DNA of 25,457 nucleotides from Chara braunii (Eukaryota > Streptophyta > Charophyceae > Charales > Characeae). The DNA lies in NCBI GenBank assembly GCA_003427395.1, contig BFEA01000658.1, positions 162,034-187,490 on the forward strand. The letters run 5' to 3'. Positions 9,401-18,173 of this stretch are shown in pieces. Below the pieces are notes generated by a model, which saw nothing but the letters and a program-made list of their open reading frames with translations, ran no database searches and was not told the origin of the DNA. The position numbers and the translations under genes are program-made. Position 1 is the stretch's first letter, and the number at the start of each line of letters is the position of its first letter.

Positions 9401-10330
9401 TTGTCCTCATCCCATTTGTAGTAAAGTTGTTCAAAATTTCTCTTTTGTTAAGGGTTGTTCGAGTTGTTCTCGTTGCTCTTGTAAGAGAGTCAGGACAAAG
9501 GAATCAGAAATTGTTCTATGTTTTGCTCATCCTTCTGTTATTGTGTAGGGTCTATGGAAGAAGTAGAGATTTCTTAAAAAAATTGTATGTTATTTTTAAA
9601 CTACTCACAAAAGTATTAGATAAAGAAGGATCCATGTATATTGATGTGTTATAGAAAGTTTCTATACATGTACATTTAGGTATAATTTTAACCAAGGCAA
9701 AAAAAAATGCATCCATGTACCATTTAGTTGAAAGTTTGGATAACTTGCTTCTGACTAAGTAACCTAGCCAACGATACTGAGCAAAGGATAGCAGTTGGTT
9801 TCTGAGCGCCAAGATATCGATCGTTTATGAATCTTCACTGGTATTTTCTTGAGATTTGTAATTCTTGATTTATTATTGGATGTTGACTTCTTGTACGTAC
9901 CTACTTTTAACTTGAAGTTTATAATATTCATTACGTTTCGTTGGCGAGGTACGTTAGATCAGTATTAACCCAATCTATGTTAAAATTTTAAATTTTCTTG
10001 ATTTTTAGTAGAGTGTCAACAATCCCAGACATCATCGATATATTTTTTTATTCAATGCGTGCTAACACGGATGTCTTAAGTTTGTAGAAATTTTTACCAT
10101 GATCATTTTTTTTTTAAAGGACAGCAACACCACACGCATCTTGTGGTTCGCTCCTAACCATGTACTTTGGCGGAAGATAGCAACCCAAAGAAGAGTATGA
10201 TACAAATCTTTTGACATTAAATGATATGTATGTGAGATTTAGGTTGGTATGGCGTGTCATTACTCTCTTTTCCTCAGAGTTTGTGGCCAAGAGTGGACTA
10301 TAAGATGTATACAGTATACTGTCCTTCAAA
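9400..10330 (-). pseudogene. LINE ORF2 linker between endonuclease and RT
   Basis: Minus-strand pieces are SEPQDACGVAVL (about 10165-10120), a helical segment containing FAQYRWLGYL (about 9790-9750), DAFFFALVKI (about 9705-9675), then QREQLEQPLTKE and DCLPKETRE (about 9480-9360). The last two correspond to the P-T--E and PG-DGLP-E stretch that precedes RT in L1 elements. Several stops interrupt it. The part at 9760-10160 is the one duplicated, in both orientations, at 10347-11110. Confidence 0.75.
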
Positions 10331-10346
10331 AAAAAATAAAAAAAAT

Positions 10347-10840
10347 TGATGAGGGTAAAAGTTTCTACAAACGTAACACATCAATTCTACCACATTATGA
10401 ATTTAAGAAATAGATCGAGGATGTTTGAGATTATTGACATTCTGCAAAAAATAAATAAAATTCTAACATAGATTGGTTTAATAATGGTCTGGCGTACCTT
10501 GCAAAAAAATATAATGAATATTATAAATTTCAAGTTAGCACGTGTTTAATTTAAGAAATATATCGAGCTTGTCAAGGATTATTGACTCTCTACTAAAAAT
10601 AAAAAAATTCTAACATAGATTGTAATAATAATGACCTGGCGTACCTCGCAAAAAAATGTAATGAATATTCTGAACTTCAAGCTAAAAGTAGATACCTGCA
10701 ATAAATCAACATTAAATAACAAATCCTGAATTACGAATCTCAAGAAAATACAGATGAAAATTCACAAACAATTGATATCTTGACTCTTAGAAACCAACTT
10801 CGACGCTTTGCTCAGTATCGTTGGCAAGGGTACATAGGAT
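10347..10840 (+). mobile_element. two tandem inverted copies of the LINE linker segment
   Basis: Copy B (10347-10545) and copy C (10546-10840) both contain AATTTAAGAAATA, ATTATTGAC, TTCTAACATAGATT and TGGCGTACCT, so they are direct repeats of each other. Both are the reverse complement of 9765-10105. C extends further and shares AACGATACTGAGCAAAG, AGATATC and GTATTTTCTTGAGATT with it when reversed. In frame, C ends with LRNQLRRFAQYRWQGY, the same peptide region as FAQYRWLGYL on the minus strand. Several stops are present. These are plus-strand LINE ORF2 fragments. Confidence 0.8.
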
Positions 10841-10847
10841 GTTCATT

Positions 10848-11417
10848 TCTTGTAGGTACATAATGTTAGCTTAACATTTAGAATATTCATTATATTTTTT
10901 AGCGAGTTACGCCAAACCATTGTTAAACCAATCTATGTTAGAATTTTGTTGATTTTTAGTAGAGTGCCAATAATCCCAAACATCCTTGATGTATTTCTTA
11001 AATTCAACGCATAGCAGCATGAATGTGTTAAGTTTGTAGAAACTTTTACCCTGATCAGATTTTTTTCTAAAGGATAGTAGCACCGCACACATCTTGTTGT
11101 CCGTTCTGGTGGGAATCTATGCTGATTATTGTGAGGTATAAGGGAAATACACTGCAGGCGACTCTATTACAACTATGGACAACATGTTAAGATAGGAAGG
11201 AATGTGTGGTCAACATCGCTGCAGACGGAAAAGTGGCCGTGATCTGGGAGTGCAACAGTCTGTTTCTGAATGGAAGTCCATAGTTAATCGAGAAAACTTG
11301 AAGAAGTAAAATCCAACCCTTACAAAAACTCGTGTTGAGAAACTCCTCAATTATCAATGATATTATCTCAAGTATTGTTTCGAGAGGGAACTTTGTGAGA
11401 TGTAATATTGCCACCAC
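10848..11417 (-). mobile_element. second minus-strand LINE fragment (endonuclease end + linker)
   Basis: 10848-11110 repeats 9890-10160 in the same orientation (CCAATCTATGTTA, TGATTTTTAGTAGAGTG, TTTGTAGAAA and CCTGATCA-type words). On the minus strand it encodes VEFKKYIKDVWDYWHSTKNQ and DWFNNGLA, the helical linker in cleaner form than in the longer copy. Farther upstream (about 11270-11190) the minus strand reads PDHGHFSVCSDVDHTF. This resembles the SDH-containing end of an APE-type LINE endonuclease. It is a partial, degenerate copy. Confidence 0.7.
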
Positions 11418-11421
11418 TATA

Positions 11422-11646
11422 GCGCTGAATGGGAGCGATCACTGTGGTACTCAATGAGACTGACCACTTTGGTACTAAATGGGACTGACCACTGTAGTAC
11501 TGAATGGGACTGACCACTCTGGTACCACGCTCAGTACCAAAGTGGTCAATCCCATTTAGTACAACTTCGGTACTGAATGAGAGTGACCACTATGGTACTA
11601 AATGGGAGGGACCACTGTGGTATTGGGTGGGAGGGATCATTCTCTG
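11422..11646 (+). repeat. 25-bp minisatellite with one inverted unit
   Basis: The unit is roughly GTACTAAATGGGACTGACCA plus CTGTG. Units start at 11422, 11447, 11472 and 11497, then at 11570, 11595 and 11620. Between the two groups, 11534-11562 is the same unit in reverse complement (GTACCAAAGTGGTCAATCCC, then ATTTAGTAC). The period is exactly 25 across the first four units. Confidence 0.93.
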
Positions 11647-11876
11647 AGCATTGTGCTTGATCACATACCACCTAGTAGAACACGCTTTATATCAAAAAAA
11701 AAAAAAAACAAGTTCTATGTTCCTATCGGTTTGAGGTCTTTATGTGCGATTGCTGTATCTAGAGGTTCTTCGAAGGCTAGATGGTGGTGGGAATGTACTT
11801 TCATCAAGACGATCTAGAAAATCACTGAGAGTTGATGCTAAGGACTAGGTATGGAAAGTACAATTCAATAGATCTG
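11647..11876. other. A tract and short unassigned stretch
   Basis: An A run at 11694-11708 follows GCTTTATATC. The frame running from it (to 11817) includes SLCAIAVSRGSSKARWWWEC, which I cannot assign. No other feature is seen. Confidence 0.4.
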
Positions 11877-12030
11877 CTTTTTTTTTTTTGGGGGGGGGGA
11901 CAAATACTCCAGTGTATTAGTGGGGAGTAACACATGCTGGGAACCGGGCCCAACGTCCCATACAGAGTTACACAAGTCATTTGAGATACCGATCATACCG
12001 GGGCCATTACCCGGCTGCAACTGAGAATCA
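11877..12030 (-). mobile_element. short retroposon family, copy 3
   Basis: A T run then a G run (11879-11900) is followed by GTGGGGAGTAACACATGCTGG, split here as GTGGGGAGTAAC and ACATGCTGGG, then ACCGGGCCCAACGTCCCA. It aligns with copy 1 at 1009-1051. Farther in, CATACCGGGGCCATTACCCGG is a second block, seen as GATACCGGGGCTATTACCCG at 12498-12517 and, inverted, as GCTGGGTAATGGCCCC at 15325-15345. The tail is on the minus strand's 3' side. Confidence 0.6.
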
Positions 12031-12185
12031 ATCTGAGAAGTATTGAAAAAATTCAAGAGAATTAAAGAGAGGTTGAAAAACTATGAATGACTACTAACCT
12101 CTTTTTGAACGCTCAGAACTCCTAGACTCCTAAACAAAACTCTCTAAAACTATCCAACACTGTCTTATGCTCTCACACTCCCACC
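12031..12185. other. no recognisable feature
   Basis: AC-rich sequence between retroposon copy 3 and the degenerate C-rich repeats. Confidence 0.4.
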
Positions 12186-12935
12186 CGACTAGGTTACAAA
12201 GCAACACGACTCGCCCCAACTCTGGTCAGCGTTGTCCCAACAACAACCCTTGGTTATCCCTTGGAATGGCCACCCCAAAGCATCCCTAGACCTCTCTACC
12301 AGGCCTCAGGCTCCTCCAGTCAGCAGGTTACAGGGCGACACCCCAGCACCGGCCAACATCGTTCTGGCATCGAACAACTGCAAATCCATGAATGTATCAG
12401 TATCAAACAGCCTAAAGCGAGTTGCTAGAAGTCCTCAGAATCCTAAAGCATTCTCAGAACCACCTGTAAACAAACCTTTTTTCTGAAGATATCCTTGAGA
12501 TACCGGGGCTATTACCCGACTTTAACTTTTTTTTTATACAAGAACATTGAAATTTTGTGTCCCCCGAAACTCGGATCAAATAATCATTCGGAAAAAAAAC
12601 ACCTGCCTTAATAAAGCCTTTCAACAACCCAACCCTTACTTGCCTCACCCCTATATCCCGATGCCCAATCTCTACCAGGCCTCATGCCCCCAACTGCTAG
12701 GTTACAGAGTGGCACGACGCACCCTAGAATGACCCCCACCTACTAGGCCACAGGGCAAAACAACCCGCCCCGGCTCCGGCCAGCGTCGACTAAGCACCAG
12801 CTCACCAAAAGACACTAGAGTGCCTTCTACCCTCGACAACTTCCCAGATCTCTCGACCAGGTCTCATGCCCTAGTATAGCTCGAGTTACAAGGCAGCATG
12901 ACCAAGCCCCAACACCGACCAGCGTCGTTCCGGCC
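12186..12935 (+). repeat. degenerate C-rich repeat, about five partial copies
   Basis: Copies share TCTACCAGGCCTCA-like, TAGGTTACAGGGCAGCACGA-like and CCCCAACACCGGCCAGCGTC-like words in the same order. They lie near 12188-12235, 12290-12370, 12668-12722, 12740-12790 and 12850-12930. Spacing is irregular and identity is modest, so this is an old array or repeated captures of one element. A piece of the short retroposon family (ATACCGGGGCTATTACCCG, about 12499-12517, then a T run) sits among them. Confidence 0.65.
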
Positions 12936-14492
12936 TCGTCTTTTCGTAAACCACCGAGACTTACGACTAAGGCAAATAGCAGTCAAGCCACCAATCAGCA
13001 CCATAGTTGTAGATCTCATTATTCGTCTCCTTCATGCACTAGTTGTAGATATCCCCCCAACAAACCCCCTGAACCCTAATCCGCCAAGTCTTACCACGAT
13101 GAAGCCACCATCTCCACCGTTGTTGTACCCTATGCCAACCCTGCAGGCTAGCCCCTTCGCCGCAGAGCGCGTCATCTCCCGCCGTCACAGCCACCACAAC
13201 CCCCTACCTCCAACACCAAACCTTGGAAGAATCTTTCAATTAAGAAAAATTAGGAAAATCAGGCACAAAAAATCCTGAAAAATCACATGAACATTCTAGC
13301 GCCCACTATTCCCACAGGGAGAGGGGAAGAGAGGGAAAAAACAACCCTCTCTCCCCATGGAAACTCCAACGCCTATTGAGGTCTCAGTTACATATAAAGG
13401 GGTCAGAAGAGCCAAAGGGATTACTCCTCTCCCCCAAAAGCAACCCCTTGTTTGTTTACTGCCTCCACGGGAAGGCGCCCCCTCGCCCCCCCGCCCCAAT
13501 TCAAAACAGCCCCCAGAATACCCCTCCTGCTCTCTCAGTCGCATACAATATCCCCTAAAGTATGCCCCCGTAGAGCAGAAGATCCCCCTTCTTTCCTGCC
13601 CCACCCCCTCCAAGTGGAACAACCTTCTCAACTCTCACCCTGCTGACATCAACGCCCCTTGTCCTCTCTCCCCAACCGCCATAGCTAATCCGACCCGAAA
13701 ATCAGCGTGGCCCAAAAAAGGACAAACCCTCAATACCGCCATTACCCTCTGAAAGAGCACACCACCCACCTTGTGTAACCCTCGCAGGGAGGGATTCCAA
13801 CCCCAAAGGAGATATCCATTCCAACACCTTTGACCTTGATCTCACAGCATCATAGGTTGAGACTCCGTTGCTAAAAACAACACACTAAGAGTAATTAGTA
13901 ATTCCTTGAGTAAGCAACTGTTTGAAAAGAGATTCAATTTTAAAGAAGAATCCCGGATTTCCATCTACAAAATCAGAATACGAATTTCAAAATTTGGGAA
14001 ACCGAGTTTAAATTTTTTTACGAGTCATGCAAACGAAGTTTGAATCATGAATTTTGCATCGAATTCAGAAAATCCATCGAGATGAAGATAAGATTGAAGA
14101 TAAGATTGGATAAGATTTAAAAATCCAAATAGGGAAAAAAAATAGGGAATCGATTCTGATGTCTGAACGGACTTACGACTATGATTTCCAGAACCCCAAG
14201 GTTCAAGAAATCGCTCAGACAGTAAGTAAGGAAATACTAAGCAAAAAAACAAATCGACAATCAATTGTGTATGAGAGAAACCATAACGATTCTAAAACCA
14301 GATCGCGACATCAACAAGAAAAATTACGAACTACCGATTGAGATCAATTAAGAAATCAGAATTACCATCCAATATATTTTTTTAAGAAATTCCCATATCA
14401 GGAAAAAAAAAACAAGACCTAAACCCCAAGCTCAACAAAAATAGGCCATGCCTCAAGAATTACTAGAGATTCCGTCGCTGTGTGAAGTCGTC
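12936..14492. other. C-rich then A-rich non-coding stretch
   Basis: 12936-13790 is C-rich. It gives long Pro/Ser-rich frames on the plus strand (12898-13278, 13357-13752) and Gly/Arg frames on the other, without any family signature. 13800-14490 is A-rich and purine-skewed, with short repeats such as AAGATAAGATTG around 14090-14115. No gene, RNA or transposon motif is recognised. Confidence 0.5.
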
Positions 14493-14765
14493 TTAAAACA
14501 CCTGAAGTCTCAGTTCATGCAATCCATCACGTAGCACTCCATTCTCGCAGTCCCTTGATCCAGCTGCCGCGCCGCTGTAGAGTCCAAACTCAGCCCATGC
14601 CTCTTCCTGCGGGAGGAACACGTTCGCCTCCCCATGGCCCGTGCTAATATAGCCCCTTGGCAAGCTGCACTGACCAGAAGAGATTTGGTAGGACACAATC
14701 ACCTCCTTATCACTACCCATATGCGATTGCGTTGTGAGTAACCACGTCAAGCCTGTTGACGCCAC
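14493..14765 (-). CDS. hypothetical protein, 90 aa
   Basis: A minus-strand frame from ATG at 14765 to a stop at 14493. It has balanced composition and none of the homopeptide or Pro-rich bias of neighbouring frames. It contains VIVSYQISSGQCSL, GHGEANVFLPQEEAWAEFG and GSRDCENGVLRDGLHE. No signal peptide, membrane segment or known family is recognised. It is markedly more G+C-balanced than the A-rich DNA to its left. It could be an exon of a larger gene or a captured fragment. Low confidence that it is expressed. Confidence 0.3.
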   Translation of the reverse strand: MASTGLTWLLTTQSHMGSDKEVIVSYQISSGQCSLPRGYISTGHGEANVFLPQEEAWAEFGLYSGAAAGSRDCENGVLRDGLHELRLQVF

Positions 14766-15286
14766 CTCACAGAGAGTTCAGTCCCTGCCCAACGATCCGG
14801 AGGCCACTAAATCAAGAAGAAGGAGAGACAGAGTAAGAAGGGCAATTATAGGAAATCCCCCACCATCGAGCCCCTGCTCGCCCCACCCCCTTCTCCTCGG
14901 CACAATCCACATTCCACTCCTCTGCAACTGACGACCTGCCATCGCCCGTCCCCCTCCTATCTTGCCTCCACAAAATCTCCAACGCACGCCATCGCACGTC
15001 ATCGTCGTTTTACGCCCATCATGCTACTTCGCGCCACTTTGTTCATGCTTCGCTCCGCGCTCGCCTCGCCATGCCGTGCTGCGTCGTGCTCCCGCGATTC
15101 ATGTACCGGACGGGGTGCAGCGCTCCTGGGCGTGCTGCGCCCCCCCCGTTTACCCAGTCACTCTCTTTGAGTTCAATGAGCTCTCAAATCTTATACTTTT
15201 TCAGGCCGAAGAAAGTAATATTTAGTGGCAAGGTTTCTTCTTCAGACAACTTTGTGCATTAACGAAGGTTTTCGAGAAGGTAATGC
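14766..15286. other. C-rich sequence, no recognisable gene
   Basis: Pyrimidine-rich plus strand with CCATCGC/CGCACG words. Frames on both strands are compositionally biased. Confidence 0.45.
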
Positions 15287-15365
15287 TGTTATGGGATGCT
15301 GGACCCGGTTTCCAGCACAGGCCGAAGCTGGGTAATGGCCCCACTGTTCTTCCAGGTTCAATTGT
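15287..15365 (+). repeat. fragment of the short retroposon family, rearranged
   Basis: GATGCTGGACCCGGTTTCC followed by GCTGGGTAATGGCCCC. Both words belong to the dispersed family (copies 1 and 3). Here they stand in the opposite relative order to copy 3, so this is a shuffled or partial copy. Confidence 0.5.
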
Positions 15366-15646
15366 GAGGTCCCCGGCCTCGTCTCATTTGGAAATATATT
15401 GCAATCAGACTCACTTTCTTCTTCGCTTCGCATACATGCAAACAGATGGCAACTTACACTGGCGCCAAGCGCCCACTCAAAGCTCAGAGATATGGAAACC
15501 GAGAACACAGTTCAGATGCAAACTCGCTTCAACAGGCTATGGCGCATCAGAGCCTGTACATCTCAACTCTTGTCACTGTGTCCAACACCACTGTTCGCCC
15601 ACACTCAACTCTGGATCATCCTGAATACCCCACACGCATCCCTGTA

Positions 15647-15672
15647 CTACACACACACACACACACACACAC
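15647..15672. repeat. (AC)n microsatellite
   Basis: Twelve AC dinucleotides in an unbroken run. Confidence 0.95.
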
Positions 15673-16038
15673 TAAAGCCTATCTCTAACCTATGGCGGCT
15701 ATGGCCGCTCAACTACTACTGACTATGGACACTCTATCTTCCTTCAGCCCACTTCGACATCGGGCAACCTGCAGACCACCTCGCACAAGACACTGGGGCA
15801 GCGCTTCCGCATGGCTCACGCAGCGAATGAATGAATGGCTGGGCGCTGCCTCTTGATTTATACTTCTGTCAGTCGTTGGTCTGCCCTTTTCCACCGGGCC
15901 CATGGTGCACACAGTCCCTCATGGTACTTGCTGACTGTGCAAAGTGAGACTGGGACCGGGTACCGCTGACTAAGCGAAGTTGGACTCACCACTTGCCCAC
16001 TTGCCTCTGGTCTGCTGTGTAAGACGTGAGAAGAAACT

Positions 16039-16087
16039 TGAAAGGCCACTTCCGGACCTTCCGGAAGTTTGCAGACTTGGCCTTTCA
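16039..16087. repeat. compound perfect hairpin
   Basis: Outer arms TGAAAGGCCA (16039-16048) and TGGCCTTTCA (16078-16087) are perfect complements. Within them, ACTTCCGGA (16048-16056) and TCCGGAAGT (16060-16068) form a perfect 9-bp stem with a 3-base loop. Confidence 0.85.
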
Positions 16088-16409
16088 GGACTGTAGCAGC
16101 TACGACCTTGACCTTTCAGAACTACAACAACTATGACCCCTATGCAGGTATGACCCCTACTTCGACAGGTCTAAGGTTCAAGACCCGACAACTACTCAGA
16201 CCTACAACAGACAACTCTCAACTACTAACACACAGGTCACGGGTTCAAGACTCACAGGGTCGACTTGATACTGTACACAGGTACGGTAAGGTAAGGTCTG
16301 GGGATCGAACCCTGCGGCCGCATCTGTGACTGCAAAAGGTGAAAACCATTTCAATATGATGAAGCCTTTCTTTGAAAAAAACAAACAAACAAAAAAAGAA
16401 AAAGCAGGT

Positions 16410-16822
16410 TGCCATCCCAACAGCTCTTCTGCATATTGTTTCAAATGAGAACCAGTACATCTGGGCCTCTTTTGCCGGATGTGGATTTCCGGCACAAGGC
16501 AATAAAAATAGAACTGTGTGGTTGCTTCTTCCCCCCCCTCTTCCCCCCCCCCCCCCTTTCTCTGGCCTGGTGCTGGCAGCCATTTGAGTTTGGTAGGCTG
16601 AGCAGCGGTACATCCGTCCAGAATCTGGCAGCAAATCAATGCCCCTATCTCCGGGTTCTTTGTTTCTCTTTGCTATCTGATTATGACCATAAGGTGCAAA
16701 GCATTGCGTGGGTCCTTCATGTAAGAGACACAGAACTCAGTTTTCAGCGATAATGAAAGTCCGGGCTCACTTCCTGGCTTTGATATTAATAAAGATTGAT
16801 CTTCTTCCAAAAAAAAAAAAAA
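16410..16822 (+). mobile_element. 3' end of a retroposed transcript (AATAAA + A tract)
   Basis: AATAAA at 16788-16793 is followed 15 bases later by a run of 14 A (16809-16822), the layout of a genomic copy of a polyadenylated RNA. The body upstream contains poly-C (about 16532-16556) and no recognisable coding sequence, so its source is unknown. The left boundary is arbitrary. Confidence 0.4.
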
Positions 16823-16846
16823 GGAAGTTTGACTTTGAAAAAACAA

Positions 16847-17029
16847 CCAACGAGCCTAGGTCAGTTGGTACACCCGTGACTGTTGAAATACAGACCAAAG
16901 TTTAAATCCAGATGATAAAAGTAGATGAGTGACATAAGGGCGGTCAGCTCAATTACAATATCTGAAGGCTGACACCATTCTGAAGAAGTGAAAAAGAGAA
17001 AGGAAAGGGAAAAAAAAAAAAAAAAAAGA
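16847..17029 (+). mobile_element. tRNA-headed SINE
   Basis: The head GAGCCTAGGTCAGTTGGTAC contains a good Pol III A box (TAGGTCAGTTGG, 16857-16868). About 35 bases further, AAGTTTAAATCC (about 16898-16909) stands where the B box (GGTTCGAATCC) belongs, degraded at several positions. A roughly 100-base unrelated body follows and ends in 18 A (about 17011-17028). Head, body and A tail are the classic SINE plan. Weakly similar flanks (GGAAGTTTGACT before, GGAAAGTTGGCT after) might be an eroded target duplication. The cloverleaf is not conserved well enough for a working tRNA. Confidence 0.7.
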
Positions 17030-17131
17030 AGGAAAGTTGGCTGTTGGAGTAGTTAAAAAAAAGAAGAAAACAAAAAAGCTGGGTGCGCAAGGGGTCGGAC
17101 CTGGGGTACCCTCGGCATGTAAACTATGCGG

Positions 17132-17295
17132 GAGTCACAAAAATGAGTTATAACTGCACTATGGGCCAAGATACAGTTTCAAATTGCAGTTCGGGCAATG
17201 TATACTACCCAGATTTCTGGCCAGGTGGGTGCCCTAAGTGCTATTGCAAACTGTATCTTACCCCGTAGTGCAATTATAACTCTATTTTGTGACTC
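17132..17295. mobile_element. 164-bp foldback/MITE-like inverted repeat
   Basis: The arms 17132-17197 and 17230-17295 are reverse complements over about 66 bases with roughly 80% identity, around a 32-base loop. Termini are GAGTCACAAAA and TTTTGTGACTC; inner shared words include GAGTTATAA, TGCACTA and AAGATACAGTTT. No open frame is carried. I could not settle a target duplication, so the superfamily is open. It could also act as a long hairpin RNA if transcribed. Confidence 0.85.
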
Positions 17296-17309
17296 TACTG
17301 AAGTTGGGG

Positions 17310-17460
17310 GGAAAAGACAAACTTTATTTTTGCACCAGGAGTCTTTCCATTACAAGCCGGGAATGGGCCCAGCGTCCCTCACATGAATAGCTATGGCCCA
17401 CAGGGATAAGGGGCTGATCCGACCACTCTTCTTTTCGGGGAGAAGTGGCATTTTTCGGGA
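17310..17460 (-). mobile_element. short retroposon family, copy 4
   Basis: ACAAACTTTATTTTTGCACC (minus strand: AATAAAGTTTGT) is followed by ATTACAAGCCGGGAATGGGC, then CCAGCGTCCCTCACATGAAT and AGCTATGG. This aligns with the plus-strand copy at 7225-7395 read in reverse (GGGCCCGGCATCCCTCTCAT, GAATGCTGCG). It begins 15 bases after the foldback element ends. Its far boundary is not defined. Confidence 0.6.
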
Positions 17461-17764
17461 TCCCACCTCTTCCCGCGTTGTGAGGTGTCCCCGTGGCTTT
17501 TAGAGGTGAGTGGAAACAAATGACGACGGCTGTCCGTCCGCAACCCTCGGCTCGGTATTTGCTACCGAAAACAAGAAGACGCCAACCCCCATCCCTCATC
17601 CTAAAAAGAAGATGGTTTCCCCCCTTACGTCGCCACAGCCACGGTACCAGGGGTCCTGTAGCCAGCCAGTACGAACGTGAAAATCAAGTCTGGCCTTAGG
17701 AGGGAGAGGGAACCGGCAATCGCGGCCGTCTGGTACGGGTGAGCGTTGTGCCTCAAAGTTTCGT
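17461..17764. other. no recognisable feature
   Basis: Moderately GC-rich sequence between the retroposons and the repeat-bearing region of the trihelix locus. No motif is seen. Confidence 0.4.
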
Positions 17765-17938
17765 ACTGTGGCCATTACGCTAGTTGCTACTTCCTACCAT
17801 GCACCAGCAATCGGTGGTCGTGGAAGATGCCACACCCTTCCATCCACGTCCACTGTGGCCATTACGCTAGCTGCTCCTTCCTACCACACACCAGCAATCA
17901 GCGGTCGTGGGAGATGCCATACCCGACCTTTTGTTCTT
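17765..17938 (+). repeat. 87-bp tandem duplication (29-codon period)
   Basis: ACTGTGGCCATTACGCTAG starts at 17765 and again at 17852; the copies also share CACCAGCAATC and GGTCGTGG. The period is a multiple of three. One frame (from 17768) reads VAITLVATSYHAPAIGGRGR in the first copy and VAITLAAPSYHTPAISGRGR in the second. This suggests a coding origin, in a different frame from the downstream trihelix ORF. Confidence 0.85.
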
Positions 17939-18173
17939 CACGGGCTTGGCGCTGAACTCCAGTTCCCTGGCACCAACATTGGACGTGAGGTGTTCTGCTT
18001 ACCATTTGTACGGCAAGGCAGCCATCGCTGCGCGTGCTTCTTGCCATAGCCATACCTTCTGGCCTCCACTCTGTCCCTGCTTTTTCGTGTTTTCATGCCA
18101 TCCCCGTATCTGGTCCTTTGTACTGTTCGTAGTTGTTCTGGGAGTCACATTCCCACACCTATACTGAAGTTGT

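Larger units (their letters stand above)
7396..10330 (-). mobile_element. L1-type LINE, ORF2 remnant (EN tail-linker-RT-zf)
   Basis: Reading the minus strand from 10330 to 7396, ORF2 can be followed in pieces: the stretch after the endonuclease, an alpha-helical linker, the reverse transcriptase, the thumb region and the zinc-binding C-terminus. The order and spacing match plant-type L1 elements. All parts carry stops and frame changes, the RT catalytic box is missing, and a plus-strand ORF sits in the middle. ORF1, the catalytic part of the endonuclease and the true 3' end are not present. Sub-parts are listed separately. Confidence 0.85.
15366..16409. other. no recognisable gene; A tail at right end
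   Basis: Contains the (AC)n array and the compound hairpin listed separately. Small repeats such as TATGACCCCTA (twice, 16131-16159) occur. The stretch ends in AAAAAAACAAACAAACAAA (about 16376-16405). That may be the tail of a plus-strand retroposon whose body I cannot define; GGTTCAAGACC (16173) would fit a Pol III B box but no A box is convincing. Confidence 0.4.

Noticed and set aside
11422-11646. CRISPR-like array
   Set aside because: Units are contiguous with no unique spacers, one is inverted, and the context is eukaryotic.
13296-13752. Pro-rich plus-strand and Gly/Arg-rich minus-strand ORFs
   Set aside because: Produced by C-rich DNA on one strand; both strands are open and neither has a motif.
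14025-14264. 79-aa minus-strand hydrophobic ORF
   Set aside because: A-rich plus strand gives Phe/Leu/Ser on the other; no signal beyond composition.
16160-16330. second tRNA-derived SINE from GGTTCAAGACC and GGGGATCGAACCC
   Set aside because: The two B-box-like words point in opposite directions and no A box stands at the right distance.
16202-16639. 145-aa minus-strand ORF
   Set aside because: Runs through poly-C, poly-A and retroposon-tail sequence; low-complexity translation with no family signal.
16851-16915. functional tRNA gene
   Set aside because: Only the A box is good; the B box is degraded, arms do not pair well, and an A tail follows, so a SINE head fits better.
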